A DNA stretch of 34,258 nucleotides from a bacterium (GTDB taxonomy: Bacteria > Thermosulfidibacterota > Thermosulfidibacteria > Thermosulfidibacterales > Thermosulfidibacteraceae): positions 1 to 34,258 of the forward strand of contig JALVKL010000125.1 in assembly GCA_027033775.1 (NCBI GenBank), read 5' to 3'. Shown one piece after another: positions 27,243 to 34,258 of this stretch. Made by a program: the position numbers and the translations under genes. Position 1 is the first letter of the stretch; each line of letters begins with the position of its first letter. The notes under the pieces were generated by a model. The model saw only the letters and a program-made list of their open reading frames with translations, did no database searches and was not told the DNA's origin.

Positions 27243-28570
27243 GAATAGTTGTAATTGGTGGTGTAGCTGGGGGTATGTCAGCGGCAGCAAAAGCTAAAAG
27301 AACCAATAAAAATGCAGAGATAATAGTGTTTGAAAAGGGAAGATTTGTATCTTACGGGGCTTGTGGTATCCCTTACTTTTTGTCAGGGGAGATTGAAAGC
27401 TACGAAAGTCTTATAGTTAGAAAGCCTGAGGATTTTGAAAGGGCGGGTATAAAGGTCAATTTAAATGCAGAGGTTAAAGAGATTGATGTTAAGAATTTTA
27501 ACTTGACGGTGGAAATCAACGGTGCAAATGAAAAGGTCGGCTTTGATTCCCTTATTATTGCCACAGGTGCTTCTTCTAAGAGATTGCCTGTGGAAGGAAG
27601 GGATCTTGAAGGTGTCTTTACCCTGAAGAGTTTGGATGATGGTATAGCCATCAAAGATTATATTAAAAGAGCTTCTGTAAAAAGGGTGGGAATTGTTGGG
27701 GCAGGTTTTATAGGTCTTGAGCTCATAGAGGCTTTTGTTAAGCAGGGATTAGAGGTGGTCAGTGTTGATATTGTCTCTTCTCCACCCCCTCAGTTTGATG
27801 AGGATATGGTAGATTTTGTTAAGGAAAAGGTGGAGGAATATAAGGTAAAAACATATTGGGGCGCTGGCATAGATAGGATAGAAGGTGCGGATAAAGTGGA
27901 AGCTATGGTGATCGAGGGAGAAAGGGTTCCTGTGGATATGGTGATCTTTTCCGTTGGCGTTTCTCCCAACTCTGAAATAGCGAAGAATGCGGGATTGGAG
28001 CTTTCTGTGGCTGGCTCTATAAAGGTGGATGAACGGATGCAAACCAGTGTTGACAATATTTATGCTGCTGGAGACTGTACTCACTCCTACAGCGCGGTTA
28101 CAGGAAAGCCTGTGTACCTTCCTTTGGGAAGTCTTGCCAACAGACATGGAAGGGTTGCAGGAACTAACGCAGCAGGAAGGCTGGCTTTTATGAAGCCTAT
28201 AGCTGGTACATCCATAGTGAAATTTTTTGATATTGGCCTTGCCAGAACAGGCTTAACAGAGACAGAGGCCAAGAGGGAAGGATTCGATGTGGATTCTGTG
28301 GTAATAAAAGCTTATGATAAAGCACATTACTATCCCGGTGCTGGTAAAATCAAAGTTAAGCTGGTCTGGAACAGAAAAGACGGCGCACTGTTAGGTGCTC
28401 AGCTTTCTGGCCCTTATATGTCGGTAAAAAGAATAGATGTAATCTCTTCTCTAATTATAAAAAAGGCATCAGTGGAGGATTTAAAAGCTGTTGATCTTGC
28501 CTATTCTCCTCCCTTTTCCCCTGTTTGGGATCCCCTTTCTATTGCCGCAAACCAAGCAGTTAAGGATTAA
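27239..28570 (+). CDS. CoA-disulfide reductase / NADH oxidase family flavoprotein
   Basis: The 443 residues begin with the FAD-binding [15 protein letters not shown]. The single redox cysteine C42 in [15 protein letters not shown] defines the CoADR/Nox/NADH-peroxidase class. A second Rossmann motif ([15 protein letters not shown]) binds NAD(P)H, and AAGDCTHSY is the late FAD motif. No C-terminal rhodanese domain is attached. Activity may be CoA disulfide or polysulfide reduction, or NAD(P)H oxidation; the sequence alone does not decide. In a sulfur-metabolising thermophile the CoA-dependent sulfur or polysulfide role is plausible. It shares an ATGA stop/start overlap with the transketolase. 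Confidence 0.88.
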   Translation: MRIVVIGGVAGGMSAAAKAKRTNKNAEIIVFEKGRFVSYGACGIPYFLSGEIESYESLIVRKPEDFERAGIKVNLNAEVKEIDVKNFNLTVEINGANEKVGFDSLIIATGASSKRLPVEGRDLEGVFTLKSLDDGIAIKDYIKRASVKRVGIVGAGFIGLELIEAFVKQGLEVVSVDIVSSPPPQFDEDMVDFVKEKVEEYKVKTYWGAGIDRIEGADKVEAMVIEGERVPVDMVIFSVGVSPNSEIAKNAGLELSVAGSIKVDERMQTSVDNIYAAGDCTHSYSAVTGKPVYLPLGSLANRHGRVAGTNAAGRLAFMKPIAGTSIVKFFDIGLARTGLTETEAKREGFDVDSVVIKAYDKAHYYPGAGKIKVKLVWNRKDGALLGAQLSGPYMSVKRIDVISSLIIKKASVEDLKAVDLAYSPPFSPVWDPLSIAANQAVKD

Positions 28571-28572
28571 AT

Positions 28573-29358
28573 ATGGTGGAGATACATTCCACAGCCATCG
28601 TGGATCCATCGGCGGAAATAGACGAAGATGTCAAAATTGGCCCATATGCCTTTATAGAAGGCAAGGTTAAGATTGGAAAAGGCACAGTTGTAGGGGCTCA
28701 TACTGTCATTCATTCTGGTACTGAAATTGGGAAAGATAATAAAATAGGTGTTCATGTGGTTTTAGGTGGGGAACCTCAGCATTTGTCTTATAAAAGGGAA
28801 GAGACCTTTCTCAAAATAGGGGATAGAAACATCATAAGGGAGTTTGTATCAATACACAGATCTTTTCGCGAAGGATGTGCAACTGTTATAGGAAATAACT
28901 GTTATATAATGGCTTCCTCTCATATAGGACATGATTGTGTTATAGGTGATGATGTTATAATAACGAGTTTTGCAGGGATATCGGGGCATGTAATAATAGA
29001 AGAGAAAGCTGTTGTAGGCGGGCATGTGGGAATACACCAGTTTGTGAGGATTGGCAAACTTGCCATGCTTTCTGGAAGTTCTGGTATAGCACAGGATGTA
29101 CCTCCTTTCTGTATAGCGGCTGGAAGGCCCGCCAAGGTTTATGGTTTAAATGTTGTTGGTTTAAAAAGAGCGGGTTTTGATTCTGAAAAAAGAAAAATTA
29201 TAAAAAAGGCCTTTGATATGTTTTACAGAAGTGGACTTCCTAAAAGGGAAGTTTTAAAAAGATTAGAGGAAATGGATGATCCAGAGGTTAGGCATTTTGT
29301 TGAATTTGTGAGGAGTTCAGAAAGGGGGGTTTGTTCCTTTGCCAGGGATGTCAAATAG
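28573..29358 (+). CDS. lpxA: UDP-N-acetylglucosamine acyltransferase (lipid A first step)
   Basis: Transfers a hydroxyacyl chain from acyl carrier protein to the sugar of a UDP-amino sugar. The 261 residues, close to E. coli LpxA at 262, fold as a left-handed parallel beta helix, visible as hexapeptide repeats ([21 protein letters not shown]). Catalytic His120 lies in SSHIGHDC, and [10 protein letters not shown] at 65-74 and [17 protein letters not shown] are family blocks. A C-terminal helical domain follows. Gram-negative envelope synthesis is thereby indicated. The following oxidoreductase gene overlaps by 20 bp, which suggests its product feeds LpxA. Confidence 0.96.
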   Translation: MVEIHSTAIVDPSAEIDEDVKIGPYAFIEGKVKIGKGTVVGAHTVIHSGTEIGKDNKIGVHVVLGGEPQHLSYKREETFLKIGDRNIIREFVSIHRSFREGCATVIGNNCYIMASSHIGHDCVIGDDVIITSFAGISGHVIIEEKAVVGGHVGIHQFVRIGKLAMLSGSSGIAQDVPPFCIAAGRPAKVYGLNVVGLKRAGFDSEKRKIIKKAFDMFYRSGLPKREVLKRLEEMDDPEVRHFVEFVRSSERGVCSFARDVK

Positions 29359-30322
29359 AGTTAAGGCTGGCGTGATTGGTGTTGGCAGGATGGGAGAGTA
29401 TCATGCCGGAGCCTACACCGAAATTCATTATGTTGATCTGGTTGGTGTAGCTGATATAGACGAGGAGAGGCTCAAAGTTATTTCTGAAAGATATGGAATT
29501 CCTGGTTATAAAGATTATAGAGAGCTTTTGGACAAAGTTGATGTGGTCACAGTTTCTGTTCCTACTGCTTTACATTACCAAATCGCTAAGGAGTGTATAG
29601 AAAAAGGTGTGCATGTATTAGTTGAAAAACCTATAACATACACTTTGGAGGAGGCGAGGGATCTTTTTAGGCTTGCCATGGAGAAGGGGGTTGTTCTTCA
29701 TGTTGGTCATGTTGAAAGATTCAATGGGGCTGTCCAGGAGCTTATGAACATAGTTTCTAATCCCTTGCTTATAGAAACAAGAAGGCTTGGCCCTTTCTCT
29801 CCGAGAGTGGCAATGGATAGTGTAGTGTTGGATTTAATGATACACGATATAGACATAGTATTGAGGTTGGCAAGATCAGAGGTTGTTGAGGTTGAAGCTA
29901 CAGGTGTTTCTGTATTTTCCAACAAATGCGATGCCGCCATTGTTAATTTGAGATTTGAGTCTGGATGCGTGGCAACCCTTACAGCCAGCAGGGTTACCCA
30001 GAACAAGATTAGAACCATGGCAGTTTCGGAAAAGGATTTTTATGTCTTCTTGAATTTCACAGAACAGGATATTCATATACACAGACAGGCTTACTCCGAA
30101 GCTGTTAGATTAAAGGATCAGTTGAGATATAAACAGAGTTCCATTATAGAGCAGGTGTTTGTACACAAGGGGAATCCTCTTAAATTGGAGCTTATGCACT
30201 TTATCGAATGCGCCATGAACAACTGTAAAAGAATGGTTCCTGTGGAGAGTGAGCTAAAGTCTTTGGAGATTGCCCTTAAAATTGAGGATATACTAAAAGA
30301 AAAAGGAGTTATAAAGGAGTAG
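29339..30322 (+). CDS. Gfo/Idh/MocA family oxidoreductase, possible GnnA-like
   Basis: A 327-residue NAD(P)-dependent sugar dehydrogenase family member. The Rossmann motif is [12 protein letters not shown] at 11-22, the catalytic VEKP segment at 95-98, [12 protein letters not shown] follows, and the [13 protein letters not shown] active-site segment is present. In Acidithiobacillus, gnnA beside lpxA makes the 3-keto intermediate of UDP-2,3-diamino-GlcN for lipid A, so tight coupling to lpxA suggests the same role; no gnnB transaminase is adjacent. The start is TTG 29339 with GGGGGG (29325-29330) eight bases upstream; ATG 29348 is the alternative. Overlap with lpxA is 20 bp. Confidence 0.85.
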   Translation: MPGMSNRVKAGVIGVGRMGEYHAGAYTEIHYVDLVGVADIDEERLKVISERYGIPGYKDYRELLDKVDVVTVSVPTALHYQIAKECIEKGVHVLVEKPITYTLEEARDLFRLAMEKGVVLHVGHVERFNGAVQELMNIVSNPLLIETRRLGPFSPRVAMDSVVLDLMIHDIDIVLRLARSEVVEVEATGVSVFSNKCDAAIVNLRFESGCVATLTASRVTQNKIRTMAVSEKDFYVFLNFTEQDIHIHRQAYSEAVRLKDQLRYKQSSIIEQVFVHKGNPLKLELMHFIECAMNNCKRMVPVESELKSLEIALKIEDILKEKGVIKE

Positions 30323-31327
30323 TTGAAGACAGTCTTTGTAGCTTTAAGTGGAGGAGTGGATTCTACCTTTTCGGCATTAAAACTTAAATCCGAAGGTTAT
30401 AATGTTGTAGCACTCACTATGGACATCGGAATCCCCATCTCTAAATTTTGGGTAGAGGCATCTAAAAGAGTGGCTTTTTCGTTAGGGATTATCCTTAATG
30501 TGGTTGATCTTTCTAAAGAATTTAAAAGGTTTGTTATTGATTATTTTGTGAATGAGTATCTTTCAGGAAGAACTCCCAATCCGTGTGCTATTTGCAATAA
30601 GTACATAAAATTTGGCTATTTAAGGGATCACGCTTTTTCTATGGGAGCCGATCTTTATGCAACGGGACATTATGCATGCCTAAACAATGGCATTTTGTCT
30701 AAAGCTTTTGATATTAAAAAGGATCAGAGCTATTTTCTCTGCTTGGTTGAGAGAGAAAAATTTTCTTCCGTTATCTTTCCCATGTGTAAGGTTGAAAAAT
30801 CCGTTGCCATGACAAGTGTTAGGGATTTGGTTCAGAGTATTCCTAAAGAGAGCCAAGAGGTCTGTTTTCTTCAGGGAACAGATTATAGAAAACTTATACT
30901 TGAAAGGATTGGCCACAAAAGGGGTGTTTTTGTGGATAAACACGGCAACTTCTTAGGAGAACATGATGGATATTTTCTGTTCACCATTGGACAGAGAAGA
31001 AAACTCGGTGTGAATTTGGGAAGGCCACTTTATGTAATTGACATAATACCAGAGAAGAATATTGTGGTTTTAGGTGAAGAGGGTGATCTCTTAAAAAAAG
31101 AGATGAGGGTCTCTTCCATCAATTGGTTTGTGGATTTAAAGAATTTAAGTTTTCCCATGGAGGTTGAGGTTAAGATACGAAGTCAGCATGAACCTGCTAA
31201 GGCTTTTCTTTACAAAGATGGCAGAGTTCAATTTTTCGAGCCACAAAAGGCTGTGACTCCCGGTCAAGTAGCTTGCTTTTACAAGAACAGCATTGTTGTG
31301 GCAGGAGCAATTATAGATTATAATTGA
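30323..31327 (+). CDS. mnmA: tRNA-specific 2-thiouridylase, short form
   Basis: Thiolates U34 of Lys, Glu and Gln tRNAs. The PP-loop SGGVDS lies at 9-14. The two catalytic cysteines are C91, in PNPCAICNKYIKFG, and C181, in ESQEVCFL. Later blocks include GQRRKLGV, PLYVI and the C-terminal barrel (VTPGQVACFY). The length of 334 is about 25-30 residues below most family members, the loss falling in the segment after the first strand-helix pair. An extra C88 gives a PNPCxxC pattern. The start is TTG 30323 directly after the previous TAG, with AGGAG three bases upstream of the TTG. Confidence 0.93.
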   Translation: MKTVFVALSGGVDSTFSALKLKSEGYNVVALTMDIGIPISKFWVEASKRVAFSLGIILNVVDLSKEFKRFVIDYFVNEYLSGRTPNPCAICNKYIKFGYLRDHAFSMGADLYATGHYACLNNGILSKAFDIKKDQSYFLCLVEREKFSSVIFPMCKVEKSVAMTSVRDLVQSIPKESQEVCFLQGTDYRKLILERIGHKRGVFVDKHGNFLGEHDGYFLFTIGQRRKLGVNLGRPLYVIDIIPEKNIVVLGEEGDLLKKEMRVSSINWFVDLKNLSFPMEVEVKIRSQHEPAKAFLYKDGRVQFFEPQKAVTPGQVACFYKNSIVVAGAIIDYN

Positions 31328-31356
31328 TAATCATTAAACTATCGGGGGGATGTGGA

Positions 31357-31638
31357 ATGAGGAAGATAAAGGGTGTGAAAATTAAGTGTGGTATATGCGG
31401 GGAAGAACACAGTGAGTTTATAGATCTTGATAGGTTGCTGGAGTGGTCTAAAAGGGAAGTTACTCCAATTTTTGTTTGTCCTTCCTGTGGCGAAGATGGA
31501 CTTTCGCATATTAATAATGTGCATTTGAAAGTTTTGGCAAAATATCTTGATCTTCTGAATTCTGTATTTGAAGCCATCTCTTTAGAACAGCAGAAACTTT
31601 CCCGCCATGGGGTTTGGGTGGATATAGTTATTGAGTAA
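31357..31638 (+). CDS. Small zinc-ribbon protein of unknown function
   Basis: A 93-residue protein with two CxxC pairs, C11-x2-C14 (CGIC) and C41-x2-C44 (CPSC), 26 residues apart, as in a zinc ribbon, then a helical tail. ATG 31357 follows GGGGGGA (31344-31350) by six bases; an in-frame TTG at 31324 overlaps the mnmA stop and is rejected. It is the last gene of the operon, 29 bp after mnmA, so a link to tRNA thiolation or RNA binding is possible but unproven. The 3' end overlaps coaBC on the opposite strand by 11 bp. I do not recognise the family. Confidence 0.75.
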   Translation: MRKIKGVKIKCGICGEEHSEFIDLDRLLEWSKREVTPIFVCPSCGEDGLSHINNVHLKVLAKYLDLLNSVFEAISLEQQKLSRHGVWVDIVIE

Positions 31639-32821
31639 TATCCAATACCAGTTCGTCTAAAATTTCATCTGCTATGTCTTCTTTGTTCATTTCCGGTAGG
31701 TATCTAATTTCACCGTTTCTTTTGATTATTGTTACTCTGTTGGTATCCCTTTGAAATGCTTCAGCTACCAAGTTTGCAACGATCATATTCATATTTTTTC
31801 TGTTCAGTTTTTCCTGAGCATTTTTAATAAGATTTTCTGTTTCAGCGGCAAATCCTATTATGTACAGGTTTTGTTTTTTTACTTTATTTATTTCATTTAT
31901 GATATCTGGGGTTCTCTCCAGTTCAATTGCGTCAATTTTGCTCTCTTCTTTTTTTATCTTTTTTCGGTGTGTTATTTTAGGCTTGTAGTCAGCAACAGCG
32001 GCACTCATTATCACAACATCCACATTTTCTATGTTTTCCAGAACCTTTTCGCACATCTGTTCAGCAGAGATTATCTTTATAGTCTTTACTCCATAAGGTG
32101 GATCAAGATAGGTGGGACCAGTTATTAGAATTACTTCTGCTCCTCTTCTTTTTGCAGCCTTTGCAAGCGCATATCCCATCTTGCCTGATGAAGGATTACT
32201 TATAAATCTTACTGGATCTATATGCTCTCTTGTAGGGCCCGCTGTCACAAGTATTCTTTTGTTTTTAAGATCCTTAATAGAGAGGGATTCTACAGCCTTT
32301 TCAAATATAAGCTCCACGCTGGGCAGTCTTCCTCTTCCTTCCTCTCCACATGCAAGCTCTCCTTCTTCAGGTTCCAATATTTCTACTCCCAATTCCTTAA
32401 GTCTTGATATGTTCTCCTGTACCTGTTTGCTGGTGAACATTTTGTGATTCATGGTGGGGCAGACAATGGTCTTTCCTTTATATGCAAGGAAAAAGGCTGT
32501 CATCATGTTGTCTGCAAATCCCCACGCCATTTTTGCTATGGTGTTTGCTGTGGCTGGTGCTACTATGAAAAGGTCTGTTTCTTCCGTTAGGCTGATGTGC
32601 TCCACTCTCTCTGCCGATGTGTATTGAAAGGTATCTATAAGCACCTCTTTTCTTGAAAGCACCCTGAAGGTTTCAGGGTTTATAAATTTTGTTGCGCTTT
32701 TGCTCATAAGGATTCTTACCTCTAAATTGCTTTTTACGAAATTTCTAACCAGATCGCAGATTTTATAACAGGCTATTCCCCCTGTTACTCCTATGGTTAC
32801 TCTATTTCCTGCAAGCCTCAT
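31628..32821 (-). CDS. coaBC: Bifunctional phosphopantothenoylcysteine decarboxylase / synthase
   Basis: Makes 4'-phosphopantetheine for coenzyme A: CoaB joins 4'-phosphopantothenate and cysteine, then CoaC decarboxylates. The 397 residues have the flavoprotein CoaC domain first, with [10 protein letters not shown] at 11-20, catalytic His75, PATANT at 89-94 and Cys158 in ACGEEGRG. CoaB follows, with [16 protein letters not shown] at 192-207 and SNPSSGKMG at 208-216. The ATG at 32821 is chosen because AAGGA lies just upstream and the gene then starts two bases after the ubiX stop; a TTG at 32836 would overlap ubiX. Its 3' end overlaps the zinc-ribbon gene by 11 bp. Confidence 0.95.
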   Translation of the reverse strand: MRLAGNRVTIGVTGGIACYKICDLVRNFVKSNLEVRILMSKSATKFINPETFRVLSRKEVLIDTFQYTSAERVEHISLTEETDLFIVAPATANTIAKMAWGFADNMMTAFFLAYKGKTIVCPTMNHKMFTSKQVQENISRLKELGVEILEPEEGELACGEEGRGRLPSVELIFEKAVESLSIKDLKNKRILVTAGPTREHIDPVRFISNPSSGKMGYALAKAAKRRGAEVILITGPTYLDPPYGVKTIKIISAEQMCEKVLENIENVDVVIMSAAVADYKPKITHRKKIKKEESKIDAIELERTPDIINEINKVKKQNLYIIGFAAETENLIKNAQEKLNRKNMNMIVANLVAEAFQRDTNRVTIIKRNGEIRYLPEMNKEDIADEILDELVLDITQ

Positions 32822-32823
32822 TC

Positions 32824-33366
32824 TTATCCTTTCCAAGGCTTGTATAGATTGTGTTGCAATCCTAAGCAGTCCATAACTTTTCCTACCACAAAGTTAATCA
32901 TATCATCAATATTTTGAGGTTTGTGGTAGAATGTGAGCACAGGAGGAATTATATAGGCTTCTGCTTTTGCAAGCTTTAGCATGTTTTCCAAGTGAATAAC
33001 ATTCAGTGGCGCTTCCCTTGGAACTATTATAAGTTTCCACTTCTCCTTTAGTGCAACATCAGCTGCCCTTTCAATGATATTGGAGGATATCCCGTTGGCT
33101 ATTCTGGCAAGAGTGCCCATAGAGCAAGGGGCTATTATACATCCCTTTAGGCGATACGTTCCTGAAGCCACAGGTGAGAGAAAATCCTTTTCCTTGAGTA
33201 GCTCTATGTTAGGGGCATTTTTTAGGCTTTTTCCCTCTTCTTTTCCTATCTTTATAGCCGTTTCTGTGGCACACAAAAAGACTTTGTCTATTTTGGAAAG
33301 CTCTTCTGCAATCTTTATTCCGAGTATAAATCCACTTGCTCCTGTTATTCCTACAAAATAGGGCAT
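32824..33366 (-). CDS. ubiX: Flavin prenyltransferase
   Basis: Prenylates FMN to form the cofactor of UbiD-type decarboxylases, used in quinone and aromatic-acid metabolism. The 180 residues contain [18 protein letters not shown], then [18 protein letters not shown] followed by ADVALKEKW and [11 protein letters not shown], all diagnostic. The length is typical. ATG shares its A with the TAA of the upstream DUF1015 gene (TAATG). No ubiD is in the window. It precedes coaBC, another enzyme of the same flavoprotein fold; this gene pairing is common, but the two are distinct enzymes. Confidence 0.95.
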   Translation of the reverse strand: MPYFVGITGASGFILGIKIAEELSKIDKVFLCATETAIKIGKEEGKSLKNAPNIELLKEKDFLSPVASGTYRLKGCIIAPCSMGTLARIANGISSNIIERAADVALKEKWKLIIVPREAPLNVIHLENMLKLAKAEAYIIPPVLTFYHKPQNIDDMINFVVGKVMDCLGLQHNLYKPWKG

Positions 33367-34258
33367 TATTTTAGCTTGTAAATTACAAGTCCAGAGTAAA
33401 ATTTTGGATAGAAATAGGTGCTTTTCTGAGGCATTTTGAGACGCTTCAAGGATATATCTGCAATCTCCTCTACCGTAGGGGGATTGTAAGATACTATTAC
33501 TCTGCTTTTATTCTGTTTTATATTTTCTAGAGCTTCTTCTATGTTTTTGTAATAATCTATTTTTGTTTTTTCTTCTAATTCTTTTTCAGTAATTCCAAAG
33601 ATTTGTTTAATTATCCTTTCGTGCAAAAGTTGGACATCTATCAAATCGCTCTCATCTTCTATCCTGAAGATAAAGCCCTTTTCTCCTTTGTGGTAGATTA
33701 TGCCAAAATGCCGTCTGCCGAATTTTTTTAATAGAGAATTTATACTTTTGGGTTCTTTTATATGGTAAATTCTCTCAAATCTACGCTCTATCATTGAAAT
33801 TGCTCTTTCTGAAACCTCTTCAGGGATGTTTTTGATAACCCTGTGTATGGGAAGCACCACCAATCCGCGATCTTTAGAGCTCACAATGGCCATTAGCACA
33901 TAATTGTAAGGTTCATTTCCTGTATGGTTGGGATTTTTGCTCTCCATCTCTTTTTTATAGTTCAGAGCTGTTTCATATCTGTGGTGCCCATCTGCTATGA
34001 GAATCTTTTTGTCTTTGAATAGTCTTTCTATTTCTCTATTTTGGCTGGGGTCCACCTCATAAAATTTGTGTATTACCTCGTTCTCATCCTTGAACTCAAA
34101 CAGTTTTTTTGAAGGTATTTCTTTTATGGTCTCATATATACTTCCTTCTTCAAGGACTATTCCAAACACTGGGCTCAAATTGCATTCTGTAGCTTTCATA
34201 AGCCTTAATCTATCTTTCTTAGGGGCTGATAGTGTCTTTTCGTGAGGAATTATTATTC
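33366..34258 (-). CDS. DUF1015 family protein (5' partial)
   Basis: The frame is open to the right edge of the window, so the N-terminus is missing; about 297 codons are visible. Upstream of the first internal ATG (34199) the sequence reads [20 protein letters not shown], followed by CNLSPVFG, a family landmark, showing that the true start lies outside. Other landmarks are [14 protein letters not shown] and [12 protein letters not shown]. The family is widespread but biochemically uncharacterised; some members sit near amino-acid or serine-metabolism genes. It is coupled to ubiX by a one-base stop/start overlap. No function is assigned. Confidence 0.88.
   Translation of the reverse strand, partial: IIIPHEKTLSAPKKDRLRLMKATECNLSPVFGIVLEEGSIYETIKEIPSKKLFEFKDENEVIHKFYEVDPSQNREIERLFKDKKILIADGHHRYETALNYKKEMESKNPNHTGNEPYNYVLMAIVSSKDRGLVVLPIHRVIKNIPEEVSERAISMIERRFERIYHIKEPKSINSLLKKFGRRHFGIIYHKGEKGFIFRIEDESDLIDVQLLHERIIKQIFGITEKELEEKTKIDYYKNIEEALENIKQNKSRVIVSYNPPTVEEIADISLKRLKMPQKSTYFYPKFYSGLVIYKLK

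Overview
The window is a gene-dense bacterial chromosome segment. Almost every gap between neighbouring same-strand genes is under 45 bp, many start and stop codons overlap, and there is no insertion sequence, phage gene, tRNA or CRISPR array. An outer-membrane beta-barrel protein, LpxA and Gram-negative-style lipid genes indicate a diderm. A homologue of the Aquifex protein-only RNase P (HARP), an archaeal-type Rnl3 RNA ligase, a two-gene SufCB set, frequent AGG/AGA arginine codons and Lys/Glu-rich proteins suggest a thermophilic, deep-branching, probably anaerobic or chemolithotrophic lineage (Aquificota, Thermodesulfobacteriota or Thermosulfidibacter-like). That placement is inference; there is no rRNA here to anchor it.

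Layout. (1) Bases 1-1246: the 3' end of an outer-membrane beta-barrel gene with one in-frame UGA, followed at once by a SECIS-like stem-loop, then a strong terminator and a complete one-piece tmRNA gene (tag ANTSADAEYALAA). (2) 1272-6169: an RNA-processing and purine block. The Rnl3 RNA ligase follows the tmRNA by 25 bp and runs tail-to-tail (14 bp overlap) into an opposing operon acuC-like, purH, secreted protein, HARP. (3) 6255-10886: asd and guaB on the plus strand, facing argF-argG on the minus strand. (4) 10933-18706: a nine-gene plus-strand operon: argA, ahcY, gpsA, pgsA, metK, purE, tsaC-like, a class III aminotransferase of the GSA-aminomutase family, and an extended SDR. (5) 18707-21642: a minus-strand operon of an unusual lone ketosynthase, a Nudix hydrolase and purF. 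(6) 21740-31638: a ten-gene plus-strand operon: membrane-anchored charged protein, lone DppD/OppD-like ATPase, sufC-sufB, a divergent transketolase, a CoA-disulfide-reductase-like flavoprotein, lpxA, a Gfo/Idh/MocA oxidoreductase, a short mnmA and a zinc-ribbon protein. (7) 31628-34258: a minus-strand operon of a DUF1015 protein (cut by the window edge), ubiX and coaBC.

How the genes work together. Purine synthesis is spread over the window (purH, guaB, purE, purF), as is arginine synthesis (argA opposite argF-argG). metK and ahcY lie in one operon and together make S-adenosylmethionine and recycle its product S-adenosylhomocysteine. gpsA and pgsA supply phosphatidylglycerol synthesis. LpxA plus the sugar-nucleotide oxidoreductase suggest lipid A synthesis, possibly with a 2,3-diamino sugar.

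The two most notable points are the possible selenocysteine-containing outer-membrane barrel at 1-791, and the tmRNA / RNA ligase / HARP locus, which places an RNA substrate needing 5' processing beside a putative RNA-free RNase P and an RNA-joining enzyme.
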